Below, in pieces: positions 7,875 to 17,400 of a stretch of DNA of 25,028 nucleotides (its first letter is position 1; the number at the start of each line of letters is the position of its first letter). This DNA comes from Deltaproteobacteria bacterium (GTDB lineage: Bacteria > Desulfobacterota > Syntrophia > Syntrophales > UBA2210), in contig JAUVXT010000007.1 of the NCBI GenBank assembly GCA_030603465.1, positions 1 to 25,028 on the forward strand, given 5' to 3'. The notes under the pieces were generated by a model. It saw only the letters and a list, made by a program, of their open reading frames with translations, was not told the origin of the DNA and ran no database searches. Made by a program: the position numbers and the translations under genes.

Positions 7875-8197
7875 TGGAATTGAAGTGAAAAGTGCTATTC
7901 CCCGGAAATCGCAGTGGGGCGGGCGAGAGAGTAAGAATGAGAGCCGTTTCGAATCGTAGATTGCGATATTTAGCCAAAATGGCAGCATTGCCAAATCCGC
8001 TAAAAGCCGTGAAATTGAGAACCACGTTAAAGAAAAGAAGACCTCGAAAGGACAAGTCGATATATATTTTATAATTCGGCACATAAATGTTATATGTCGA
8101 TGATATCGACATGAGAATAGGACGTGTCCAAAGCGTGAAGTGAAATGGGCATGCAAGGAAAGTGATCATGCCCATATCATAGAGAGGTATTTTATCG
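7875..8197. promoter_or_regulatory. Promoter and operator-like region of the restriction operon
   Basis: This gap contains two perfect dyads. The first, ATGTCGAT-GAT-ATCGACAT, is at 8094-8112. The second, ATGGGCATG (8145-8153) facing CATGCCCAT (8167-8175), has a 13-base loop and ends 8 bases before the hsdM ribosome-binding site. A TATAAT at 8070-8075 could be a -10 element, without a clear -35. A short 60-codon frame (7892-8074) has no ribosome-binding site or recognisable features and is not called. Confidence 0.45.
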
Positions 8198-9781
8198 ATG
8201 GCAAATGCTACCAACAACAACGGTGCGAATCTCGGATTTGAAAACCAGTTATGGGCGGCGGCGGATAAGCTCCGGGGACATATGGATGCCTCGGAATACA
8301 AGCATGTCGTTCTCGGATTGATCTTTTTGAAGTATATCTCCGATACCTTTCAGGCCAAATATAAGAAACTGGAGGCGACCAGAGAGACAAAATATACCGA
8401 CCCGGAAGACCGTGATGAATATGCAGCCGCCAATGTCTTCTGGGTGCCCAAAGAAGCCCGCTGGGGAGTCCTAAGGGCGGGGGCGAAGCAGCCCACCATC
8501 GGCAAGCTCATAGATGACGCCATGGTTGCCATCGAAAAGGAAAATCCCTTTCTCAAAAATGTTTTGCCAAAAGACTATGCACGCCCCGCGCTGGACAAAT
8601 ATCGTCTGGGCGAGCTTATCGACATCATAAGCACAATAGGCCTCGGCGACGATGTATCCCGCTCACAAGACATCCTGGGCCGCGTTTACGAATACTTTCT
8701 CGGAAAGTTTGCCACCGCCGAAGGTAAAGGGGGCGGTGAATTTTATACGCCCCAATGTGTCGTCAAAATCCTTGTTCAGATGATCGAACCCTACAAAGGC
8801 CGTATTTATGACCCCTGCTGCGGTTCGGGAGGCATGTTCGTACAGAGCGAACGGTTTGTCAAAGAGCACGGTGGCAGGCGAGGTGATATCGCCATCTACG
8901 GGCAGGAGTCGAACGAGACAACCTGGAAGCTTGCCAAAATGAACCTGGCCATCCGCGGCATCGACCCCAACCTTGGCTTGCAACAGGCGGACAGTTTCCA
9001 CAACGACCTGCACAAGGATCTCAGGGCCGACTTTATCCTTGCCAATCCTCCCTTCAACATGAGCGACTGGGGCGGCGAGCGGCTCAAAGACGATGTCCGC
9101 TGGAAATTCGGCGTGCCGCCGGTAAATAACGCAAACTACGCATGGATACAGCATTTCATCCACCACCTGTCGCCGACGGGGATTTCCGGGTTTGTCATGG
9201 CCAACGGTTCCATGGCCACCAATACTTCAAGTGAAGGCGAAATCCGAAAAAGCATCATCGAGGGGGACCTTGTGGATTGCATGATCGCCCTTCCGGGGCA
9301 GCTTTTTTATACGACCCAGATTCCCGTCTGTCTCTGGTTTATCTCCCGGAACAAGAAAAACGGCAGATTCCGCAACCGATGCGGTCAGACTCTCTTTATT
9401 GATGCCCGCAAGATGGGAACTCTTATAGACCGGGTTCACCGTGAGCTTTCCGATGATGAGATCGGCCGGATCGCCGGAACCTACCATGCCTGGCGAGGCG
9501 AACCGATAACTCCCTCTACCCTTATGGGAGAGGGTGGGGGTGAGGGGTACAACGATATCCCCGGGTTCTGCAAGTCGGTCGAAACAAAAGACATTAAAGA
9601 TCACGGCTATGTCCTTACCCCCGGCCGGTATGTCGGCGCCGAAGCAGTGGAAGACGACGGTATCCCCTTTGAAGAGAAGATGACCGACCTCTCCACCACA
9701 TTGTATGAGCAGTTCGCCGAAGCCAACCAGATCGAAGCCACCATCAAGAAGAACCTGGAGGCCTTGGGTTATGGCGAATGA
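8198..9781 (+). CDS. hsdM: Type I restriction-modification system DNA methyltransferase subunit
   Basis: The 527-residue M subunit performs N6-adenine methylation with the specificity subunit and forms the core of the restriction complex. An N-terminal helical HsdM_N domain (about 13-150) is followed by the N6-MTase domain. The AdoMet motif DPCCGSGGMF (205-214) and catalytic NPPF (283-286) are intact. GAGAGGT lies 9 bases before the ATG. About residues 436-451 (TPSTLMGEGGGEGYN) are encoded by a palindromic repeat inserted in frame in the C-terminal region, away from the catalytic motifs. The stop overlaps the start of the next gene by 11 bases (ATGGCGAATGA), and the gene leads a seven-frame operon. 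Function is expected to be preserved. Confidence 0.97.
   Translation: MANATNNNGANLGFENQLWAAADKLRGHMDASEYKHVVLGLIFLKYISDTFQAKYKKLEATRETKYTDPEDRDEYAAANVFWVPKEARWGVLRAGAKQPTIGKLIDDAMVAIEKENPFLKNVLPKDYARPALDKYRLGELIDIISTIGLGDDVSRSQDILGRVYEYFLGKFATAEGKGGGEFYTPQCVVKILVQMIEPYKGRIYDPCCGSGGMFVQSERFVKEHGGRRGDIAIYGQESNETTWKLAKMNLAIRGIDPNLGLQQADSFHNDLHKDLRADFILANPPFNMSDWGGERLKDDVRWKFGVPPVNNANYAWIQHFIHHLSPTGISGFVMANGSMATNTSSEGEIRKSIIEGDLVDCMIALPGQLFYTTQIPVCLWFISRNKKNGRFRNRCGQTLFIDARKMGTLIDRVHRELSDDEIGRIAGTYHAWRGEPITPSTLMGEGGGEGYNDIPGFCKSVETKDIKDHGYVLTPGRYVGAEAVEDDGIPFEEKMTDLSTTLYEQFAEANQIEATIKKNLEALGYGE
9511..9547. repeat. Palindromic GGGTGAGGGG-type repeat inside hsdM
   Basis: The run CCCTCTACCC-TTAT-GGGAGAGGG forms a hairpin of about 9 bp with one bulged base, then continues TGGGGGTGAGGGG. 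This composition is a widespread bacterial intergenic repeat type (recognised from memory). Here it lies within the hsdM frame without breaking it. Confidence 0.65.
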
Positions 9782-10829
9782 ACTCGAAATCATGCCGCAG
9801 CATAATGTTCACACTCTGATCACTGAATTACGGGAACTTATAGCTTCGGCTCGTAATACTGCCGCTCGCAACTTCAACACGATTCAGGTAGTAACGAACT
9901 TCGAAATCGGACGGCGGATTGTTGAGCATGAACAGCAGGGTGAAAAACGTGCAGAATACGGCAAAACTTTGTTGAAGAGACTTTCAGCAGATCTGACAAG
10001 AGAATTTGGACGAGGGTTTTCAGAAGACAACCTCTCGAATATGCGCAAGTTCTACCTGACGTATAGGGAACGGTCGGAGATTTCCGAGACGCTGTCTCAG
10101 AAGTTCACCCTCTCCTGGTCACATTATGTCTTTTTGCTGGGCGTCAAAAATCCGGAAGAACGCAGTTTTTATGAGATCGAAGCCACGGGACAGGCCTGGT
10201 CGATTCGAGAACTCAAACGGCAGTTCAACACTGGACTTTATGAACGTCTATCGTTAAGCCGGGACAAGGAAAAGGTCAAAGAGCTTTCGGAAAAAGGCCA
10301 GATCATTGAAAAACCGGGAGATATGATCAAATATCCTTATGTCCTGGAATTCCTGGGGCTGGATGAGAAAGCGGCTTACTCGGAAAATGACCTCGAAACA
10401 GCGATCATCGACAAACTGGAACACTTCCTGCTCGAACTCGGCAAAGGTTTCCTGTTTGAAGCCCGCCAGAAACGATTCACCTTTGACGCCGACCACTTCT
10501 ACGTTGATCTGGTGTTTTATAATCGCCTGTTGCGTTGCTATGTGCTTATCGACCTGAAGATTGGCAAACTCACCCATCAGGACCTTGGCCAGATGCAGAT
10601 GTATATCAACTACTTTGACCGCCACGTCAGACTGAAGGATGAAAATCCAAGCGTCGGCATTGTCCTTTGTAAAATGAAAAACGATGCACTGGTGGAGCTT
10701 ACCTTGCCGGAAAACGCCAATATTTACGCCTCTCAATACCAGCTTTATTTGCCTTCTAAAGAAGAACTGAGACAGAAATTGATGGAATGGGCGGAAGAAA
10801 ATGAAACGGGTGTGGAAGATGGGGAGTGA
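9771..10829 (+). CDS. DUF1016/YhcG-family PD-(D/E)XK nuclease-like protein
   Basis: A 352-residue protein of the YhcG/DUF1016 family, frequent inside type I restriction loci. The N-terminal half is helical and DNA-binding-like (TNFEIGRRIVEHEQQG, GRGFSEDNLSNMRKFY, LSWSHYVFLLGV). The C-terminal half has a PD-(D/E)XK core: Glu230 (LFEARQKRF), Asp246 (FYVDLVFYN) and Asp261-x-Lys263 (VLIDLKIG), followed by a Gln-rich helix (DLGQMQMYINYFD). The acid and lysine residues expected for catalysis are present. ATG 9771 is chosen over the earlier frame start at 9705 because family proteins begin here and it overlaps the hsdM stop by 11 bases. The molecular role is unsettled; DNA processing in or alongside the restriction complex is an inference. 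Confidence 0.9.
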   Translation: MANELEIMPQHNVHTLITELRELIASARNTAARNFNTIQVVTNFEIGRRIVEHEQQGEKRAEYGKTLLKRLSADLTREFGRGFSEDNLSNMRKFYLTYRERSEISETLSQKFTLSWSHYVFLLGVKNPEERSFYEIEATGQAWSIRELKRQFNTGLYERLSLSRDKEKVKELSEKGQIIEKPGDMIKYPYVLEFLGLDEKAAYSENDLETAIIDKLEHFLLELGKGFLFEARQKRFTFDADHFYVDLVFYNRLLRCYVLIDLKIGKLTHQDLGQMQMYINYFDRHVRLKDENPSVGIVLCKMKNDALVELTLPENANIYASQYQLYLPSKEELRQKLMEWAEENETGVEDGE

Positions 10830-12129
10830 GTGGACTACAGAAAAGGTAGGTAGTATTTCTCGAAGAAACACCGAGGCTTACTCTCCAAAAGAGAAGTGGG
10901 ATTTTGTCAACTATCTTGACACAGGAAATATTAAAGAAGGCAAAATCGATAAAGCACAGCGCATTAGCGATTTGGAATTACTGCCAAGTCGAGCTCGGCG
11001 CAAAGTACAACAACGAGACATTGTTTATTCAACAGTACGTCCTAACCAAAGGCACTATGGAATAATTGCTGAACCTTTAGAAAACATGCTTGTTTCTACC
11101 GGTTTTGCAGTTTTACGTGGAGTTGAAGGGAAATGTAATACAAAATTCTTGTATTATTTTCTTACGCAGCAACGGATTGTTGATCAGTTGCAGACTATTG
11201 CAGAGCATAGCACGACTGCCTATCCGTCTATTCGTCCAAGTGACATAGAATTATTAGACATAGAACTTCCTCCTCTCTCTGAACAACGCGCCATCGCCCA
11301 CATCCTCGGTTCGCTGGACGACAAGATCGAACTGAACCGCAAGATGAACGAAACGCTGGAGGCAATGGTCCGCGCCATCTTCAAGAGCTGGTTCGTCGAT
11401 TTCGATCCCGTCCTCGCCAAGGCCGAAGGCCGCGACCCCGGTCTCCCCAAAGAAATCGCCGACCTCTTCCCCGACAGCTTCGATGATTCGGAGCTTGGGC
11501 CGATTCCGAAGGGGTGGGAGATCAAGCCCCTTCACGATCTATTCGATTTGATTGGTGGCGGCACTCCTAAAACATCGGTTTCTGAGTATTGGGGAGGAAC
11601 GATACCCTGGTTTTCTGTCGTTGACGCACCTTCTGTAATCGACGTTTTTGTTATTGATACGGAAAAACACATAACCGAACTCGGAATAGAGAAATCCTCT
11701 ACGAAAATACTTCCTTTAGGAACGACAATAATCAGCGCCAGAGGGACTGTCGGCAAATGTGCTGTTGTTGGCGTCCCAATGGCAATGAATCAGTCATGTT
11801 ACGGAATACGCGGCAAAAAAGGAATTGCGGATGGGTTTGTATATTACACAATTAGAGAGCAGGTGGCAGACCTTCAGCGAAGCGGACATGGATCTGTGTT
11901 TAACACAATTACCAGAGAAACTTTTAAATCCATACTGGTTCCATTTGCATCACCGCAGCTGACACAAGCGTTTGATAAGCGCATAAGTCCATTTTTCGCC
12001 AAGATTCGTAGCAACTTGTTTGAATCTAAAATCCTCTCATCTCTCCGCGACACCCTCCTCCCCAAACTTATTTCCGGAGACTTGCGGGTACGAGATGCGG
12101 AGAAGTTTATTGAAGAGGCTGGTGTATGA
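10801..12129 (+). CDS. hsdS: Type I restriction-modification system specificity subunit
   Basis: The 442-residue S subunit recognises the bipartite DNA target. It has the usual two target-recognition domains, about residues 7-155 and 245-405, each followed by a coiled conserved region; the central one reads LSEQRAIAHILGSLDDKIELNRKMNETLEAM. The second domain begins PKGWEIKPL and shows IGGGTPKT and IPWFS, typical of HsdS. Its end overlaps the downstream gene by ATGA. The start may be ATG 10801, with GCGGAAG upstream, or ATG 10819. Base composition is mosaic: the recognition domains are visibly AT-richer than the central conserved segment (about 11280-11530), as expected if they were exchanged by recombination. 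The recognition sequence cannot be predicted from sight. Confidence 0.96.
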   Translation: MKRVWKMGSEWTTEKVGSISRRNTEAYSPKEKWDFVNYLDTGNIKEGKIDKAQRISDLELLPSRARRKVQQRDIVYSTVRPNQRHYGIIAEPLENMLVSTGFAVLRGVEGKCNTKFLYYFLTQQRIVDQLQTIAEHSTTAYPSIRPSDIELLDIELPPLSEQRAIAHILGSLDDKIELNRKMNETLEAMVRAIFKSWFVDFDPVLAKAEGRDPGLPKEIADLFPDSFDDSELGPIPKGWEIKPLHDLFDLIGGGTPKTSVSEYWGGTIPWFSVVDAPSVIDVFVIDTEKHITELGIEKSSTKILPLGTTIISARGTVGKCAVVGVPMAMNQSCYGIRGKKGIADGFVYYTIREQVADLQRSGHGSVFNTITRETFKSILVPFASPQLTQAFDKRISPFFAKIRSNLFESKILSSLRDTLLPKLISGDLRVRDAEKFIEEAGV

Positions 12130-13088
12130 GTGCATTAAGGCCATGGGCGCAAGGCCCTTTTGAGCTTATCGTACATGCTGAGATGCATCGGCGCGACGGA
12201 GGAGACTTCGATCGTCGCATGGCACTCATCAGCTTTGATAATTCCATTGAAGTCTCGATCACAACTTATCTCACCCTGAACCCCATTCAGAGAAACGGTG
12301 CTCAGTATAGACGTGAAGATGTTGATCAATGGCTGAAGAATTACCATACAAAGCTCGACTTCTTCACTTATGAACTGCAGCGACGCTCATTGATGGAAGA
12401 AATTGAGAAAAGTGAGATCATATGGTATCACGACCACCGCAATGAACAATATCATGGAGGCAGTCGGGGCATTCCAGAGTATCGAGTACTTGAAGAGATC
12501 AGAAAAGCAGCTCTATGGGTATTTTCTGTTTTGTTTGATGTTGCAAATATAGAAGAGGTTTTGGATGAAGAAATCTTAAGAAGGACGCCGCAAGAAGAGG
12601 AAAAATTCCAAAGAGACAAGATACTAGATATGTTAATTGATATGAATAATGAGGCTATAACAGTTGCTGGCCAACCTTATAATACAAGTGAAATTCTTTA
12701 TGCTGCAGATCCCGAGATTTATTCTGCTGAACTCTCTTCTTTGGAAGAGTCGCACGATTTTATTAAAGAACTGATAGAAAAATACCCTGACTATGTTCGA
12801 TCTGATATAAACTCTGTTCAATTTATTCATTATAATCAAGCGGTATACTTAAAAACGACTACTGTTGAAGGTAGCATTGATCTAGAAGATATGAGCTTTA
12901 TCATTGACGGTCCCGAAGTGGAGGAAATGTTTCCGTTTACCAATAGCCCCAATCACAACGCTACGCTCTTTATACGTCAATTAGATCCTTACTCCATAAT
13001 CAACTTTACCGAGTTATTTACTGAGTTGGCATGCCAACAGATCGCAAAAAGTTATGAGGAATCAAGCCGGGTGAATAGACATGAATAA
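12126..13088 (+). CDS. Restriction-island protein with a HEPN-type RNase signature
   Basis: A 320-residue protein of no family I can name with certainty. The first 140 residues look all-helical: about 12-23, 29-49, 64-88 and 118-140. Between the last two helices is HDHRNEQYHGG, where R105-N106-x3-H110 exactly fits the R-x4-6-H motif, with preferred RN, of HEPN ribonucleases. These include toxins and abortive-infection effectors, some (such as PrrC) held in check by type I restriction systems. The C-terminal half (150-320) is acidic, AT-rich in DNA and unrecognised. It starts inside the hsdS stop (ATGA) and overlaps the next frame by 8 bases, so it is translated with the restriction subunits. 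The HEPN call rests on one motif plus predicted helices. Confidence 0.6.
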   Translation: MSALRPWAQGPFELIVHAEMHRRDGGDFDRRMALISFDNSIEVSITTYLTLNPIQRNGAQYRREDVDQWLKNYHTKLDFFTYELQRRSLMEEIEKSEIIWYHDHRNEQYHGGSRGIPEYRVLEEIRKAALWVFSVLFDVANIEEVLDEEILRRTPQEEEKFQRDKILDMLIDMNNEAITVAGQPYNTSEILYAADPEIYSAELSSLEESHDFIKELIEKYPDYVRSDINSVQFIHYNQAVYLKTTTVEGSIDLEDMSFIIDGPEVEEMFPFTNSPNHNATLFIRQLDPYSIINFTELFTELACQQIAKSYEESSRVNRHE

Positions 13089-13452
13089 TAAACCTCAAAG
13101 CATTAATGAATCAATCATTGAACAAACTGTGCTGGCCTGGTTTGAGAGCCTCTGCTATTCTGTTAAGTTCGGCCCGGACATCAGCCCTGACGGACTGGCC
13201 CGCGAACGCGAGGATTACGACCAGGTCGTCTTGCTTGGAAGGCTTCAACCTGCGCTTGAGAACATCAATCCCAACATTCCAGTTACTGCATTCGGCGATG
13301 CCCTTCGTAAAATCGTACTGTCAGAAAGCCCCAGCTTGATCGAAAACAACCGGCATTCTTCCCATTGGGTGCTTACCAATGACGTGGATGTTGAAGTTGT
13401 TTCTGAAGATGACTATGGCAGTATGCGTTATGTTGAGGAGGCCGGGGCATGA
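13081..13452 (+). pseudogene. Truncated N-terminal paralogue of HsdR
   Basis: A 123-residue frame whose first 100 or so residues align with the start of the full HsdR encoded at 14458. Shared segments include EQT-L-WFESL, FGPD, INPNIP, DALRKI and ESPSLIENNR; identity is about half. Similarity ends near residue 100 (DVDVEV), before the nuclease and helicase domains, and the last 20 or so residues are unrelated to HsdR. It is thus a fragment lacking all catalytic motifs. Yet the frame is intact, its ATG overlaps the HEPN-like gene by 8 bases (ATGAATAA) and its stop overlaps rhuM by ATGA, so it is probably still translated. It may be a dead remnant of an older hsdR or a retained small domain. 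Confidence 0.8.
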
Positions 13453-14465
13453 ACAACGAAATTGTATTCTACAGCACGCCGAATGGTGACAAGAAAATCG
13501 AGGTATTGTTTCAGGATGAGAATTTCTGGTTGACGCAGAAGGCCATTGCCCGGCTGTTCGGCGTTGAAATACCCGCCATCAGCAAGCATTTGGGAAACAT
13601 CTACGAGACAGGAGAGCTGGAGCGGAAGTCAACTCTTTCCATTTTGGAAACAGTTCGCCAAGAGGGCAGTCGCAGTGTCAAGCGTTCTCTGGAATATTAC
13701 AACCTCGATGCCATCATTGCCGTGGGCTATCGGGTCAACAGCTATCAGGCCACACAGTTCCGCATCTGGGCGACCAAGACCTTGAAGGAATTCATTATCA
13801 AAGGCTTTGTTCTGGATGACGAACGGCTGAAGCAAGGAAAGTGCTTTGGTAAGGACTATTTTGACGAGCTCCTTGAACGTATCCGGGAGATTCGAGCCAG
13901 CGAGCGGCGTTTCTATCAGAAGATCACCGATATTTACGCGTTGTCGGCCGATTACGACGAAGACGCGCCCATCACCAAGGATTTTTTTGCCACAGTGCAG
14001 AACAAGCTCCATTGGGCCATTACCGGCAAGACCGCCGCTGAAATCATCTATGCCTCGGCCGATGCAGGAAAAATACACATGGGTTTGACCAGTTGGAAAC
14101 AGGCGCCCGCCGGTAAGATCATGAAAACGGACATTTCCGTCGCTAAAAACTATTTAAGCGAGGCGCACATCAAAGAATTGAACCGTATTGTTTCCGCCTA
14201 TCTCGACCTTGCGGAAAATCGGGCTGAACGCCAAATGCTGATGAAAATGGAAGATTGGATCCAGTTCCTTCACAAATTTCTGGAACTTTCCAACTATCCC
14301 ATTCTTCAAGACAAGGGCAAAGTGAGCGCGATAGAGGCCAAACTCAAAGCCGAACAGGAATATGACACCTATCGCAAGCGACAGGACGGGGAGTTCATTT
14401 CAGACTTTGACAGGGAAGTCAAACGGATTCAGGGCAAGCACGAGCAAGGGGGTGACGATGAGTAA
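13449..14465 (+). CDS. rhuM: RhuM family protein
   Basis: A 338-residue member of the Virulence_RhuM family (PF13310), named after a Salmonella pathogenicity-island gene and often found within type I restriction loci. The N-terminus has a helix-turn-helix-like stretch (WLTQKAIARLFGVEIPAISKHL) followed by the family hallmark segments YYNLDAIIAVGYRVNS and ATQFRIWATKTLKEF. The C-terminal half is helical and charged, with coiled-coil character. The length is normal and no lesion is seen. It overlaps the hsdR fragment by 4 bases and hsdR by 8. The biochemical activity is not established; its position suggests an accessory or toxin-like defence function, which is inference. Confidence 0.92.
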   Translation: MNNEIVFYSTPNGDKKIEVLFQDENFWLTQKAIARLFGVEIPAISKHLGNIYETGELERKSTLSILETVRQEGSRSVKRSLEYYNLDAIIAVGYRVNSYQATQFRIWATKTLKEFIIKGFVLDDERLKQGKCFGKDYFDELLERIREIRASERRFYQKITDIYALSADYDEDAPITKDFFATVQNKLHWAITGKTAAEIIYASADAGKIHMGLTSWKQAPAGKIMKTDISVAKNYLSEAHIKELNRIVSAYLDLAENRAERQMLMKMEDWIQFLHKFLELSNYPILQDKGKVSAIEAKLKAEQEYDTYRKRQDGEFISDFDREVKRIQGKHEQGGDDE

Positions 14466-17400
14466 AACTTCCGAAAACACCCTCGAACAAACAACCCTCG
14501 ACTGGTTTGAATCCTTGGGATGGCAAACTGCCTTCGGCCCCGATCTCGCTTTTGATGGAGTAAATCCCGAGCGAAGTGCAAAGGCCAACTATACCGATGT
14601 CATTCTGGAAGGTCGCCTGAGGACTGCTCTTAAAGATATCAACCCCAACATTCCAGCTACTTCAATCGATGATGCCCTTCGTAAAATCATACGCACCGAA
14701 AGCCCCAGCCTGATTGAAAACAACAGGCGGTTTCACCGGTTTCTGACCGACGGGGTGGATGTTTCCTTTATGGACAATGGTCGGGAAGTGTTCGACAAGG
14801 TATGGCTTCTCGATTTGGCGGATCTGGAGAATAACGACTGGCTTGTGGTCAATCAGTTTACCGTGGTTGAGAATAGAATAAACCGCAGGCCCGATGTGGT
14901 GGTCTTTGTTAATGGACTGCCCCTGGCGGCGATGGAATTGAAAAATCCCGCCGACGAAAAGGCGACAATCCGTCAGGCCTTCAACCAGTTCCAGACATAC
15001 AAACAGGACATACCCGCGCTCTTTACGTACAACGAACTTCTGGTCATCTCCGACGGCCTTGAGGCGCGGTGTGGCTCCATTACCAGCGGCTGGGACCGCT
15101 TCATGCCCTGGCGCACTGTTGACGGTATGGAAGTTGCCCCGAAGGGCTCGGTGGAACTGGAAGTGCTTATCAATGGAATCTTTGACAAACGTCGTCTCCT
15201 TGATCTCATCCTCAATTTTATCGTTCTCGAAGATGATGGGGCGGAGGTCGTAAAGAAGATCGCAGCCTACCACCAGTATCATGCCGTCAACAAGGCGGTC
15301 GAATGCACCCTGTCGGCCTGCGGTATTACAGCCGAGCCGGGGCAGTTGTACGCGGAATTCCCCGCCCTCGATGAACTGAATCCTTTTGGCCTTGGCGAAC
15401 ATATAGTGCCGCCATACGGAGATCAAACAAAGCACTTCGGTGGCCGCCGTATCGGGGTGATATGGCATACCCAGGGAAGCGGAAAGAGTCTTTCCATGGC
15501 CTTTCTTGCCGGCAAAGTCATCCGTCATCCGGCAATGAAAAACCCGACCATCGTCGTCATCACCGACCGCAACGATCTGGATGATCAGCTCTTCGGGACA
15601 TTTTCCCGGTGCCGGGATCTTATACGTCAGACACCGATGCAGGCCGAATCCAGACCCCATCTTCGGACACTTTTGAATGTTCCCGCCGGTGGTGTTGTGT
15701 TCACCACCATCCAAAAATTTATGCCCGACGAAAAGGGTGATCAGTATCCGAAGTTATCCGATCGCGAGAATATCGTGGTAATTGCCGATGAAGCTCATCG
15801 TAGCCAGTATGACTTTATCGACGGATATGCGCGCCACATGCACGATGCACTGCCTAAGGCATCATTCATCGGTTTTACCGCCACGCCGATTGAACGGGGT
15901 GACCGGAGCACGCCTGCGGTTTTCGGTGATTACATAGATACCTACGATATGCTTCGGTCCATTGAAGACAAGGCAACTGTACCCATCTATTACGAAGGAA
16001 GGCTTGCAGAAATAGAACTCGATAAGGATGAGTGGCCTGCAATCGATCCGGAATTTGAAGAGATTACCGAGGGAGAAGAAGAAACGGCAAAACAGCGTCT
16101 GCGCACCAAGTGGGCCGCCCTCGAGGCAATGGTGGGAACGGAAAAACGAATTGCCCTTGTGGCGGAAGACCTCGTGAGCCATGCCGGGGAGCGGCAGAGC
16201 GTCATGAAGGGAAAGGTGCTCATCGTATGCATGAGCCGCCGCATCTGTGTGGATATGTATAACGCTATTGTAAAGTTACAACCTGAATGGCACGGTGGTG
16301 ACGACGATAAGGGGATTGTCAAAATTGTTATGTCAGGCGCGGCATCGGATAAGCTCGAATGGCAGCCTCATATTCGCAATAAGGCCCGGCGTGAAACATT
16401 GGCCAAGCGGTTTAAAGATCCTGAAGACCATCTTGCGGTGGTTATTGTCCGCGACATGTGGCTTACGGGATTTGACTGTCCGTCCATGCATACCATGTAT
16501 GTTGATAAACCGATGCGGGGGCATGGATTGATGCAGGCAATCGCACGGGTCAATCGAGTTTTTAAAGATAAACCGGGCGGGTTGGTGGTCGACTATATCG
16601 GACTTGCCTATCAACTGAAGCGCGCATTGGCCGATTATACTGAAGCGGGCGGTCGTGGAAAAGCGACATTTGATCAGGAAGAGGCCGTCGCTGTGATGCT
16701 TGAGAAATATGATATTGTGGTGACGATGTACCATGGCTTTGACTATCTGTCGCTTATGAATGCAACTCCGGCGGAACGGCTTGCCGGCATTGCTGCGGCC
16801 ATGGAACATATTTTCCAGATCGAAGAAGGAAAGACGCGCTATCTCGAATCGGTAACGGCATTATCGAAGGCCTTTGCCCTTGCTGTTCCCCATGAAGAGG
16901 CCCTTAAAATCCGGGACGAAGTTGGATTTTTTCAGGAAGTGCGAAGCGCCCTGGCAAAAGCGACCGTCGAGGGTGAAGGTAAAACGCAGGAAGAAATGGA
17001 TACGGCAATCCAACAGTTAGTGTCACGGGCTGTCATTTCCGATGAAGTCGTCGATATCTTTGCATCGGTGGGACTGAAAAAGCCTGACATTTCTATTCTA
17101 TCTGATGAATTTCTTGAAGAAGTCAGACAATTGCCTCATAAAAATCTGGCCGTGGAGGTGCTGAGAAAACTTCTCAATGACGAAATCAAAGCCCGTTCAA
17201 GGAAGAACGTTGTTCAGGCTCGCTCATTTTCCGAGATGCTTGAGGAAGCGATTATCAAGTATCAGAACAGGGCCATAGAGGCGGCGCAGGTTATCGAGGA
17301 ACTGATCGGCCTCGCCAAAGAGATGCGCAGGGCGCAGAAACGCGGTGAAGAGCTTAACCTTAATGAAGACGAAGTCGCCTTTTACGATGCGCTGGAAGTA

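Noticed and set aside
7892..8074. A 60-codon frame upstream of hsdM
   Set aside because: No ribosome-binding site or family features; it falls within the likely promoter region.
14662..15714. A 350-codon leftward frame inside hsdR
   Set aside because: It is the antisense shadow of a strongly conserved hsdR region with nuclease and Walker A motifs on the forward strand.
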